A stretch of 64,000 bases of DNA from Candidatus Eremiobacterota bacterium (GTDB taxonomy: Bacteria > Vulcanimicrobiota > CADAWZ01 > Ess09-12): assembly GCA_031082125.1 (NCBI GenBank), contig JAVHLM010000005.1, forward strand, positions 62,001-126,000. The letters run 5' to 3'. The notes under the pieces were generated by a model that saw only the letters and a program-made list of their open reading frames with translations, did no database searches and was not told the DNA's origin. Numbering within the stretch: position 1 is the stretch's first letter; each line of letters opens with the position of its first letter. This document shows positions 44,178 to 52,088 of the stretch, one piece after another. The position numbers were made by a program, and so were the translations under genes.

Positions 44178-45719
44178 ATGAAAAAAATACTGTTTTACGG
44201 AGCGGCCCTCGCGGTTCTTTTCTTTGCGGCGGCGCCGCGGGATCTTTCTGCCTCAGGAATCGGCCCGGGCACCCTCTCTCCCGAAGAAGGGGAATACGCC
44301 GTCTATTACGGGAAGGAACTGGCGGGGCAGAGCCGCTATACGATAACGGAAGAGAGCACCCCGGGGGCAAAGCCCCTGCTGCGGGTGGCGGTGGATTCCT
44401 CGACCTCAGCCCTTGTGAGGATTGACCAGAGAATAGAGTTTTCCCAGGAGCTCCGGGCGACCCTTGCAGCGGACACGTGCAGGCCCATGGAGTACACCAT
44501 AAAGAACTCTTCGCCCTTCGTCAAGGAAGAGACAGTGATGCGCTTCGGAGAGAGAGCCGCCGAGGTGAGGCGCGCCACGGAAGGGGCAACGGTGGAACGG
44601 AAGCTCCCTTATGAAGAAGTCCCCTTTATCACCGACCTTTCGAGCCCCTCGGGAGGCACCTTCAACGTGGCCCTTCTCACGCTGCTGGTGAGGCAGAAAA
44701 AGCTGCTGGAAAGTGAAACGCTTGCCGTGAAGGGCCTCGCAGCAGGAGCCTTCGCTCACGTGGAGCTTCTCTTCACCAGGGAGGGCACAGAGACGCTTGG
44801 GGGAAGGCAGGCTATGGTCTACCGCGTGAAAGAAAAGTCCGAAGGGTGTGAAAATGCCCACCGGCTTTTCATCGCACCTGACAAGGGAGGCACCATCCTC
44901 AGGATGGAGTCGCCCTCTCTCAATTATAGCTATGTGAAGGAAAAGGCCCGCCGCGTTCTCACCCCGCCCGACATAGGAGCGGCATTTGCCTTATCGATCC
45001 CCTTCGATGTGAAAAACTGCGCATCGCTCCGGGCCAAAATCGCCCTGAAGGTGCTTGGCGAGGCCACAGGGAAGGAGAAGCTGGCGAGAAGCTGCCAGAG
45101 CTTTGAGGGAGCTTTCCAGGACGGCGTGCTCCAGGGGACCCTCTCCTCCCGGAGCATATCCCTGAAGACTCTTCCCCGGAAGGCTTTCCCCTGCGAGTAT
45201 TCACAGGACCTTGTCAAGCAATACTGCCAGCCTGAGTTTCTGGTGGAATCCGATGACAGCCTTGTTGCGGCAAAGGCCCGCGATATCGTGAAGGGCGCGG
45301 CGACGGTCGGCGAGGCCACCGGGCGCCTTGGCGCCTGGGTCTATGAACAGGTGGCATTTGCCTACACGGGAGGCTCTGCCAAGGCCACGCTCATCGCCAT
45401 GAAGGGCGACTGGGTCCCAAGAACGAGGCTTTTCATAGCCCTTTTAAGGAGCGCAGGGATCCCCGCCCGGTCCGCCGGGGGGCTCCTGGTCTCCGAGAAT
45501 ATCGCGGGGAACTATCTCTGGGCCGAAGCCTATCTTGGAGAAGAGGCGGGATGGGTGCCTTTCGATGTGGCCATGGGGCAGGTGGAGTATTTCTCGGCAA
45601 ACCACCTCACCCTCTGGACCGGCGGCATGTGGGATCCTTACACCTTCAAGCCCCAGTGCTCCCTTGTGGAATACAGGGAAGAGCCCCGGCCCAAGGGCAC
45701 CAAGTTCACGGTTAAATAG
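44178..45719 (+). CDS. Transglutaminase-like protein lacking catalytic Cys and His
   Basis: 513 residues; AAAGGA 8 nt upstream. A signal peptide (ILFYGAALAVLFFAAAPRDL) directs export. Residues about 30-370 form a beta-rich region of unknown family. The C-terminal 140 residues show the transglutaminase/protease-core fold: KGDWVPRTRLFIALLRSAGI, then GNYLWAEAYLGEEAGW and VPFDVAMG. In active members the first segment reads GDC and the second HAW; here they read GDW and YLW, while the Asp is kept. The domain is therefore probably non-catalytic and may bind a protein or wall peptide. It follows the AsmA-like gene by 17 nt and overlaps the convergent murB stop by 8 nt. Confidence 0.82.
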   Translation: MKKILFYGAALAVLFFAAAPRDLSASGIGPGTLSPEEGEYAVYYGKELAGQSRYTITEESTPGAKPLLRVAVDSSTSALVRIDQRIEFSQELRATLAADTCRPMEYTIKNSSPFVKEETVMRFGERAAEVRRATEGATVERKLPYEEVPFITDLSSPSGGTFNVALLTLLVRQKKLLESETLAVKGLAAGAFAHVELLFTREGTETLGGRQAMVYRVKEKSEGCENAHRLFIAPDKGGTILRMESPSLNYSYVKEKARRVLTPPDIGAAFALSIPFDVKNCASLRAKIALKVLGEATGKEKLARSCQSFEGAFQDGVLQGTLSSRSISLKTLPRKAFPCEYSQDLVKQYCQPEFLVESDDSLVAAKARDIVKGAATVGEATGRLGAWVYEQVAFAYTGGSAKATLIAMKGDWVPRTRLFIALLRSAGIPARSAGGLLVSENIAGNYLWAEAYLGEEAGWVPFDVAMGQVEYFSANHLTLWTGGMWDPYTFKPQCSLVEYREEPRPKGTKFTVK

Positions 45720-46623
45720 AGCGCTCCCAGGGCGGTCTCTCGCCGATTATCTGCACTTCCTCTTCAAGAGTGATGTGGTGGGCTTCTCTCACTTTTTCCT
45801 TCAGCAGCGCCGCCAGGGAGAGGATGTCGCGGGCCGTGGCGCCGCCGGCGTTTATCAGGAAGTTGCAGTGCTTTTCATAGACGAGGGCCCTGCCCCTGGC
45901 GAGGCCTCTGGCGCCCACGCTGTCAAGGAGCTTTCCGGCCGCGAGCTTCCTCCCTCCCGGGTCATCGGTGGCGACATTCTTGAAGAAGCAGCCGCAGGAG
46001 CCATGATGCCAGGGGTGCTTCTCCCTGCGCTCTGCCATGATGGCTTCCATCTCACGGCCTATGGAGTCACTGTCGCGCTCTCTGAGCTCGAGCGTGGCCG
46101 TGAGGATGATCTCCCTGGTGTGCTTGAGGGAGCTGTGGCGGTAGCGGAATTCAAAGTAATCGGGGCCCACCTCTCTCTCTATTCCGCCGGCGTCGATGAG
46201 TGTGGCCTTCACCAGGGTTTCGGAGATGCTTCTTCCGTAAGCACCGGCATTCCCGTAGAGAGCGCCGCCCACCGTTCCCGGTATTCCCGCCAGGAACTCC
46301 AGGCCTCCAAGCGATAAGGCGCGAGCCTCCTTGAGAAGGCACTCAAGCGGGAGCCCTGAATCGGCCATGACGGTGCTCCCCCGGAACACAAGACCGGAGG
46401 CGGCATTTCTGAGCACCATCCCCCTTATCCCCTCGTCGGCAAAGAGCACGTTGCTTCCCCCTCCCAGCAGAAAGAGGGGGATCCCCTCGTCCCCTGCAAA
46501 GTGCAGGCCTTTTTTCAGCGAGTCAAGTGAGGGCGCCTCCCAGAAATAATCGGCTCTGCCCCCAATGCCGTACGTGGTATAAGGGGCGAGGGCGACATCT
46601 CTGGACAATTCCCGGCCCTTCAT
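45712..46623 (-). CDS. murB: UDP-N-acetylenolpyruvoylglucosamine reductase MurB
   Basis: 303 residues, the usual length of the short (type II) MurB. FAD-binding landmarks are YGIGGRADYF, LGGGSNVLFADEGIRG, FLAGIPGTVGGALYGNAGAYG and the YFEFRYRHS strand. The proton-donor loop reads HHGSCGCFFKN, so the residue at the catalytic serine position is cysteine; the C-terminal Glu occurs in HHITLEEEVQIIGE. It reduces the enolpyruvyl group to lactyl in the second step of UDP-MurNAc synthesis. Its ATG overlaps the stop of the upstream membrane-protein gene (TAATG), indicating translational coupling in a three-gene operon. Confidence 0.95.
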   Translation of the reverse strand: MKGRELSRDVALAPYTTYGIGGRADYFWEAPSLDSLKKGLHFAGDEGIPLFLLGGGSNVLFADEGIRGMVLRNAASGLVFRGSTVMADSGLPLECLLKEARALSLGGLEFLAGIPGTVGGALYGNAGAYGRSISETLVKATLIDAGGIEREVGPDYFEFRYRHSSLKHTREIILTATLELRERDSDSIGREMEAIMAERREKHPWHHGSCGCFFKNVATDDPGGRKLAAGKLLDSVGARGLARGRALVYEKHCNFLINAGGATARDILSLAALLKEKVREAHHITLEEEVQIIGERPPWERSI

Positions 46624-46988
46624 TACCTCTCACCTGGAGAGGCGGAGCTCTCGCCGGGGGACTGCCCCGGATCGACGCGCTCGCTGCGCTCGCCGCAGAG
46701 GCTCAGGAGCAGGGAGATATCCTTGCAGTAGGAGAGAATCGTGGTCCCTGTGAGGAATGTCGAGAATGCAAGGAGGATAAAGGTGACGCACCAGAGCAGG
46801 AATATCTGCGTGACCTCTTCAGAGCCCGGTGTGCTGATGGGAAGCCGCTGCACGATGAGATATACTCCCATGGCCATGAAGAGCAGGCTGAAGCAGAGGG
46901 CCGCCTTTCCGCCCACCTCGTTGAGGAGGCGCCAGTTCTTATCATTTTTCACAATGCGGTCATATTCTTTTTTTTCTCTCTCTTCCAC
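46623..46988 (-). CDS. Small two-helix membrane protein of unknown function
   Basis: 121 residues from GTG 46988, with TGAGG 8 nt upstream overlapping the stop of the preceding gene. Two transmembrane helices (AALCFSLLFMAMGVYLIV about residues 30-47 and IFLLWCVTFILLAFSTFLTG about 62-81) separate a charged N-terminus from a Gly/Ser/Glu-rich tail. No family is recognised. It sits between the Ig-like protein gene and murB, overlapping murB by 1 nt. Confidence 0.72.
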   Translation of the reverse strand: MEEREKKEYDRIVKNDKNWRLLNEVGGKAALCFSLLFMAMGVYLIVQRLPISTPGSEEVTQIFLLWCVTFILLAFSTFLTGTTILSYCKDISLLLSLCGERSERVDPGQSPGESSASPGER

Positions 46989-46998
46989 TCGTTAAGCC

Positions 46999-48357
46999 TC
47001 ATTTCTTGGTGATGGTGAAGGTAAAGGGGCTTGATTCCTTTCCTTCCTGGCTGTTGTAAAAGATGGGCTTGACGGCCCAGTAAAAGGAGCCCGAGCCCAG
47101 GTTTCCCCATTTTACCCAGTCAGGAGTGTAGGAATTGGTCTCGCATTTAATCCAGTCTTCCTTGGCGAAAGTCCTGTTTTTTCCAATGGCGATGAAATAA
47201 GCGACAGCCGACGGGTTTGATGACCACCTGAACAAGGGAGGGGTCCCTCCCGGCAGGGTAAATGATGAGGCATCGGCAGGCTTGATAAGGATCGGAAGGG
47301 CCGAAGGCGAAGTGGCGACAAAGTAGTCCACCTCTTCGGAGACTCTTTTTTCAGGAGAGATGAGCTGCATCGAGAGGGTATTCTTTCCCTCCGTCTCGGC
47401 GAAGGCCTTTTCAGATGCGAGGACCTTCACCATCTCGCCGTTCTGCATCTTTGCCACGAAGAAGGAGAGAGGCTTCCCGTTCAGGATGAAGGAGCCGTGG
47501 ATGTCGCCGCTCCCTATCCCCCTGATGCGTCCTTCCGCTGAGATGATGGAGCCTTTGGGGATCATCATCCCGTATTCAGGGGCCTTTATGGCCACCTCGT
47601 TGATGCGGATCGAGGGGGCCGTGGGATCCGTGATGGTCACCCTGGCCCCGGTCCTCAGCTCAATCTTGTTGGCATCATGGTCGAGCCCCACGAAGGTCCT
47701 TCTCACCATGATGGTCTGCCCCTTCATCATGGTGCCCACATCCTGGGGGATGGCGATGGAAGAGGGAAACTTGGTGGTCTTGTTTCCTCCGATGATGAGC
47801 TTCATGGTCTCGCTTGACTTGGAGAGCAGCCTTCCTCCCGAGTCCTCATAGACCAGGATGCTCTGCATGAGCTCCGCGAGGCCTCCTCCAGTCTCAATGA
47901 AGGTATAGGTCACGTCCTTGACGCCACCCGGAGGGAGGGTGAGTTCGGCAGGCGACACATAGGTAGCCACCTGAAGGTGCCCCCCCCTGGTGGTGAAGCC
48001 TATCGTGTTGTGATCATGGTGGAGGATTGACGAGCTTGTCGCCTGGACATCCTGGAGGTATATCACATAGTAGGTGCCCGGCTTGAGGGGGATCTTGGGG
48101 TGGATATAAATGGTCTCCTCGGTGTCGGAGTAAGTCACCTCGGTGGGGACCGCTTTCCCCGTCGTTCCCTCGAAAAGGATGTCCTTCCGAATGCTCTGCA
48201 CCCTGATCTGGTGGTTGAAATTGACAAAGAGCGAGACGTCCAGGGGCACATCGATGGAGCCATGCCGGGGCGAGGAGCTCGTGATGTTGAAGAACTGCGC
48301 CGATGCAGGCAGGGCTGTGAACAGCAGAAAGAGCGCAAGAAAGAAAAATGGCCTCAT
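46999..48357 (-). CDS. Exported protein with bacterial Ig-like (Big_5) domain
   Basis: 452 residues from ATG 48357, chosen because the signal peptide FFFLALFLLFTALPASA starts there; longer in-frame extensions look non-coding. The first mature domain (about residues 20-120) has HGSIDVPLDVSLFVNFNH, IYIHPKIPLKPGTYYVIYL and TIGFTTRG, the Big_5/SbsA-like Ig pattern. The middle is beta-rich with no hallmark. The C-terminal 90 residues (SALPILIKPADASSFTLPGG; FRWSSNPSAVAYFIAIGKNR) look like a fibronectin-type fold. It is probably a surface or periplasmic structural protein. It is the first gene of a minus-strand operon with the membrane protein and murB. Confidence 0.75.
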   Translation of the reverse strand: MRPFFFLALFLLFTALPASAQFFNITSSSPRHGSIDVPLDVSLFVNFNHQIRVQSIRKDILFEGTTGKAVPTEVTYSDTEETIYIHPKIPLKPGTYYVIYLQDVQATSSSILHHDHNTIGFTTRGGHLQVATYVSPAELTLPPGGVKDVTYTFIETGGGLAELMQSILVYEDSGGRLLSKSSETMKLIIGGNKTTKFPSSIAIPQDVGTMMKGQTIMVRRTFVGLDHDANKIELRTGARVTITDPTAPSIRINEVAIKAPEYGMMIPKGSIISAEGRIRGIGSGDIHGSFILNGKPLSFFVAKMQNGEMVKVLASEKAFAETEGKNTLSMQLISPEKRVSEEVDYFVATSPSALPILIKPADASSFTLPGGTPPLFRWSSNPSAVAYFIAIGKNRTFAKEDWIKCETNSYTPDWVKWGNLGSGSFYWAVKPIFYNSQEGKESSPFTFTITKK

Positions 48358-48364
48358 GGTATAT

Positions 48365-48393
48365 GTTGTACAGCATGGAAGGCTCCCTGTCAA
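48365..48393 (-). promoter_or_regulatory. Promoter giving a probably leaderless mRNA for the Ig-like protein operon
   Basis: Minus strand TTGACA (48388-48393), 17-nt spacer, TACAAC (48365-48370). Only 7 nt (48364-48358) separate the -10 box from the ATG at 48357, and no Shine-Dalgarno is present. Confidence 0.62.
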
Positions 48394-48447
48394 GGGTGCG
48401 CATGGAATGAAGGATAAAGAGGGTCTTACGAGAATAGAAAGGAGAGT

Positions 48448-48468
48448 ATGCAAAGAACAAGGACCTAG
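48448..48468 (+). other. Six-codon leader ORF before the first pilT
   Basis: ATG (48448) to TAG (48466-48468), reading M-Q-R-T-R-T, preceded by AAAGGAGAG. The stop is 1 nt before the pilT ATG at 48470, in a different frame, which would allow termination-reinitiation. Confidence 0.35.
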
Positions 48469-48469
48469 G

Positions 48470-49555
48470 ATGTACAGGCTGGAAGATCTTTTAAAGGAAG
48501 TGATAGGCCGGGGAGGCTCGGATCTCCATCTCTGCTCCCAGTCCCCTCCCATCATGAGGCTCTACGGCAAGCTGGTAAAGCTTGACAACCGCGTGAGCTC
48601 CCCCCAGGAGGTCTCGGCGATGATAAGCGGGATCCTCACTGAGGAGCAGAAATATGAGCTCGCCTCCAAGAAGAACATCGATTTCGCCTTTGAGATCTCC
48701 ATTGCGGGAAACTCCCAGCGCTTCCGCGCAAACGTCTATTACCAGCGCTACGGCGTGGACGGCGTGTTCAGGGTGATTCCCTCCAAGATCCCCTCTCTCG
48801 GCGAGCTGAACCTGCCCAAGGCCCTCGAGGTCTTTACCACCGTCCCTGAAGGGCTCATCCTCATCACCGGCTCGGCGGGGAGCGGGAAAACCACGACGCT
48901 CTCGAGCATCCTGGACATGATAAACTCCAGGCACCGGCTCCACATCATCACCATAGAGGACCCCGTGGAGTTTGTCATCCCCATCAAGCAGTGCCTCATC
49001 AACCAGCGCCAGGTGGGCCTCCATACCCGCTCCTTTGCGGCGGCCCTCAGGGCTGCCATAAGGGAGGACCCCGACATCATAGTGGTGGGCGAGATGCGGG
49101 ACCTGGAGACGATACAGATGGCCATAATTGCCGCCGAAACGGGGCACTGCGTCTTTGGCACGATGCACACTGCCGGCGCCGTGAAAACCATTGACAGGAT
49201 CATTGACTCCTTCAATGTTGACCAGCAGCAGCAGGTGCGGGCAATGCTCTCCGATTCACTCCGCGGCGTCATCGGGCAGCAGCTCCTCACGAGGGCCGAC
49301 GGGTGGGGCCTCATCCCCGCCGTCGAGATCCTGCTGGCCACGAGGCCTGTCTGCAACACCATCAGGGAGGGCAAGACCCACCAGCTTTCCACCATTATCC
49401 AGACCGGGAGGGCCCAGGGGATGCAGATGATGGACGATGAGATCCTGAAGCTTCTCCAGGAGGGTAAGATAGAGGCCGAGACAGCCTATGAGTACGCCGT
49501 GGAAAAGAAGAACTTTGAGCCCTATCTCAAGAAGACGGGGAAGATGGGCTATTAA
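48470..49555 (+). CDS. pilT: PilT-like twitching-motility ATPase, copy 1
   Basis: 361 residues from ATG 48470; the longer upstream reading frame is not PilT-like, and M-Y-R-L-E-D-L-L is the normal start region. Motifs in order: GSDLHLCSQSPP (N-terminal PAS-like domain), Walker A GSAGSGKTTTLS near residue 135, Asp box ITIEDPVEFVI, Walker B PDIIVVGEMRD, and the His box GTMHTAGAVKTIDR. It is the hexameric motor that retracts type IV pili by depolymerising pilin at the inner membrane. The Walker A loop reads GSAGSGKT rather than the GPTGSGKT of its neighbour. A second copy follows after 23 nt. Confidence 0.93.
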   Translation: MYRLEDLLKEVIGRGGSDLHLCSQSPPIMRLYGKLVKLDNRVSSPQEVSAMISGILTEEQKYELASKKNIDFAFEISIAGNSQRFRANVYYQRYGVDGVFRVIPSKIPSLGELNLPKALEVFTTVPEGLILITGSAGSGKTTTLSSILDMINSRHRLHIITIEDPVEFVIPIKQCLINQRQVGLHTRSFAAALRAAIREDPDIIVVGEMRDLETIQMAIIAAETGHCVFGTMHTAGAVKTIDRIIDSFNVDQQQQVRAMLSDSLRGVIGQQLLTRADGWGLIPAVEILLATRPVCNTIREGKTHQLSTIIQTGRAQGMQMMDDEILKLLQEGKIEAETAYEYAVEKKNFEPYLKKTGKMGY

Positions 49556-49578
49556 AAAGCAAGGAATGCCTGAGTGCC

Positions 49579-50868
49579 ATGAAAGATCCGCGTTATGAAT
49601 ATGAGCAGTCCCTCAACAAGGGCACAGAGCAGGGCCGCCCTGCCGCCGATGTGAGGTTTTCTCCCAACGGGGCCGCGAAGCTTCAGGGCCAGCAGCCCGG
49701 GAAGATCCAGGGGGCCTCTCTCGGGGGCGACGAAAAAGGCTCTGCAATCTCGCCGTATCTGCCCGAGATGGTGACCATGGATCTCATCTCGCGCCCCACG
49801 GCCCACCGCGTGACTCTTGCGGCGCTCTTCAAAGCCATGGGCGACAATAACGCCTCCGATCTGCACCTCACGCCCGGAGTTTCTCCCATATTCAGGGTCA
49901 ACGGCGATATTTTCATCAGCAATCTTCCCGTGATAAGCAACGAGGACCTGGAGACCATCCTCATCCCGCTCCTCAACGAGGACCAGTATATGAAATTCAA
50001 CGAGGCCGGCGACATTGACTTCGCCATCGAGGTGCCGCGCTTCGCCCGCTACCGGATAAACTATTATGCCCATCACCGCGGGATAGGCGCCGTGTTCCGC
50101 ATGATCCCCCTGGTCCCCAGGGATATTGAAGACCTGAACCTGCCCCCGGTGGTGAAAAACATCGTGGAGTTCAAAAGAGGGCTTGTTCTTGTCACAGGCC
50201 CCACGGGATCCGGCAAGACCACCACCCTTGCCGCGATGCTCAACTATCTTAACAGGAACAGGAACGCCCATATCATCACCATCGAGGACCCCCTTGAATA
50301 TGTGCATATCAACAACAAGTGCCTTATCACCCACAGGGAGCTCGGCGTCCATGCCAACTCTTTTGCCGATGCCCTCCGCGCCTCGATAAGGGAAGATCCC
50401 GACGTGATACTTGTCGGAGAGATGAGAGACATGGAAACGATGGATCTGGCCCTGAAAGCTGCGGAGATGGGCCTTCTTGTGCTCTCGACCCTTCATACCA
50501 TCGATGCGGCAAAGTCGGTGGACAGGATAATCGACTCATTCCCCCTCAAGCAGCAGGAACAGATCCGCCTTGTGCTCTCCCAGACCCTCAAAGCCGTCAT
50601 TGCCCAGCAGCTCGTGAAGCGCAAGGACCTGGAGGGCCGTTACCCCGCCGTGGAAGTGCTGATTGCCACCAAGGGGCTCTCAAGCCTCATCAGGGATGGA
50701 AAAACGCACCAGATATCGAGCATCATTCAGACCGGTGCCGACGTGGGGATGCAGTCTCTTGACCAGGCCTTCATCGATCTCATCAGGAAGGGGATAATCA
50801 GGAAAGAGGAAGTGCGGTCGAAGGTGAACGATATCAAGCTCTTTGAGAGGGCCGGCATTACCTTTTAG
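49579..50868 (+). CDS. PilT-like ATPase, copy 2, with N-terminal extension (PilU-type partner)
   Basis: 429 residues. The first 75 are a charged, Gln/Gly/Pro-rich extension absent from copy 1 and from ordinary PilT. The conserved part starts TLAALFKAMGDNNASDLHLT. Walker A is GPTGSGKTTTLAAML, the Asp box ITIEDPLEYVH, Walker B PDVILVGEMRDMETM and the His box STLHTIDAAKSVDRII. Tandem PilT paralogues occur where one is the main retraction motor and the other (PilU) supports it; which is which cannot be decided here. The gene lies 23 nt after copy 1 and 48 nt before a TPR gene. Confidence 0.92.
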   Translation: MKDPRYEYEQSLNKGTEQGRPAADVRFSPNGAAKLQGQQPGKIQGASLGGDEKGSAISPYLPEMVTMDLISRPTAHRVTLAALFKAMGDNNASDLHLTPGVSPIFRVNGDIFISNLPVISNEDLETILIPLLNEDQYMKFNEAGDIDFAIEVPRFARYRINYYAHHRGIGAVFRMIPLVPRDIEDLNLPPVVKNIVEFKRGLVLVTGPTGSGKTTTLAAMLNYLNRNRNAHIITIEDPLEYVHINNKCLITHRELGVHANSFADALRASIREDPDVILVGEMRDMETMDLALKAAEMGLLVLSTLHTIDAAKSVDRIIDSFPLKQQEQIRLVLSQTLKAVIAQQLVKRKDLEGRYPAVEVLIATKGLSSLIRDGKTHQISSIIQTGADVGMQSLDQAFIDLIRKGIIRKEEVRSKVNDIKLFERAGITF

Positions 50869-50916
50869 CACCGGGAAGGGGATCATCACTTTACCTTTTG
50901 GCAGGAGGTGGCTCCT

Positions 50917-51948
50917 GTGGATCAGCAGGATAACCCACAAGCCTCCGGCGAGGCTTCCTTTCAGCATCACCTTATGGAAGGTGAGAGAGCCTTTGTGGAT
51001 CAGGACTGGGAAAAGGCCCTGGGCCACTTCAGGAAGGTCATTGAGGCTTCCCCAGGGCAGAAGCGGGCTTTCGAGGGAATCAGGGAATGTTACGCCCTCC
51101 GCGGCGACATCTCCTCCCTTATTGATCACCTCTCATGGCAGGCGCAGTATTTTCTCTCGCAGAAAATGTATTCCGAGGCCATAGCCATCCTTGAGCAGAT
51201 AGTGAGGATCAAGCCCGATCACTATTTTTCCAGGCTCATGATTGCCGACATCACCAGGGAGATCGGCCGGCAGGAAGATGCGCTGTCGCAGTTCCTGCAC
51301 TGGGGGAGAACTTTCAGGGTCTCGGGCATGCTTGAGGAGGCCCTCCTTTTCATGCAGAACGCCTATGAGATGAACACCCGTGACGTGGCAATCGCCCATG
51401 AGATCGCCGATATCCTCGTCGAGGTGAAGCACCCCGCCCAGGCAATGCGCTTTTACCACCACCTGGCCGTTGAATGCCTGAAAAAGGGCTTCATCAAGGA
51501 CGCGAAGACTGCCCTTAAAGCCTCGGCAAGGTTTTCAGCCGAGCCGGGGAAGACCACTCTCGAGCACCTCTCCTTCCTGGCCGGCCAGGTCGGCGAGGGA
51601 GTGCCCCTGAAAGGGCTCCTGTCCCTTGAATTTGATGAGGTGCTCATGCTCCGGGAAAAAGCCGAGGCGAAGAAAAAAGAAGGTCTTCTTGAAGAGGCAG
51701 CGGCCCTGTACGGCGTGATTACGGCAATTGAGCCGGAGGCGGCGGATATCCATGAACTGCTGGGCGATCTGGCCTGTGGCGGGGGCGACATAAGGAGCGC
51801 CGCGGGCTCATTCCTTACAAGCGCCGAGCACTATGCTTCAAAGGGGAACATTGAAAAGGCAAGGGCCCTTTACGAAAAGGTCCTGGAGATTGACCAGGAA
51901 AACGGCATTGCCCTCTACAAGCTTGGCGAGCTTGGCGGCCCCTCGTGA
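50917..51948 (+). CDS. TPR-repeat protein of the pilT cluster
   Basis: 343 residues from GTG 50917, with AGGAGG at 50903-50908; an in-frame GTG at 50908 overlaps that site. Tetratricopeptide repeats fill the chain: RAFVDQDWEKALGHFRKVIE, MYSEAIAILEQIVRIKPDHY and GNIEKARALYEKVLEIDQEN. No signal peptide or membrane helix is present, so it is a cytoplasmic scaffold. Position right after two PilT ATPases suggests it organises or regulates the retraction motor, which is an inference. Confidence 0.82.
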   Translation: MDQQDNPQASGEASFQHHLMEGERAFVDQDWEKALGHFRKVIEASPGQKRAFEGIRECYALRGDISSLIDHLSWQAQYFLSQKMYSEAIAILEQIVRIKPDHYFSRLMIADITREIGRQEDALSQFLHWGRTFRVSGMLEEALLFMQNAYEMNTRDVAIAHEIADILVEVKHPAQAMRFYHHLAVECLKKGFIKDAKTALKASARFSAEPGKTTLEHLSFLAGQVGEGVPLKGLLSLEFDEVLMLREKAEAKKKEGLLEEAAALYGVITAIEPEAADIHELLGDLACGGGDIRSAAGSFLTSAEHYASKGNIEKARALYEKVLEIDQENGIALYKLGELGGPS

Positions 51949-52088
51949 ACACCATTGTTACCAATCCTTAACAAATTTTTCGGGAATTTCAGGTTTTTTT
52001 CACGGCCTTTTCACGGGGATTTCATTGAAGGCCGCGATAAAGAGCATGAGGCGAGGCCTCGTATCGTTATTTTTTCAGGGGGTGCACC

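Noticed and set aside
48143-48469. N-terminal extension of the first PilT by 109 codons
   Set aside because: The extension is antisense to the exported Ig-like protein's signal-peptide region and not PilT-like; a normal PilT start exists at 48470.
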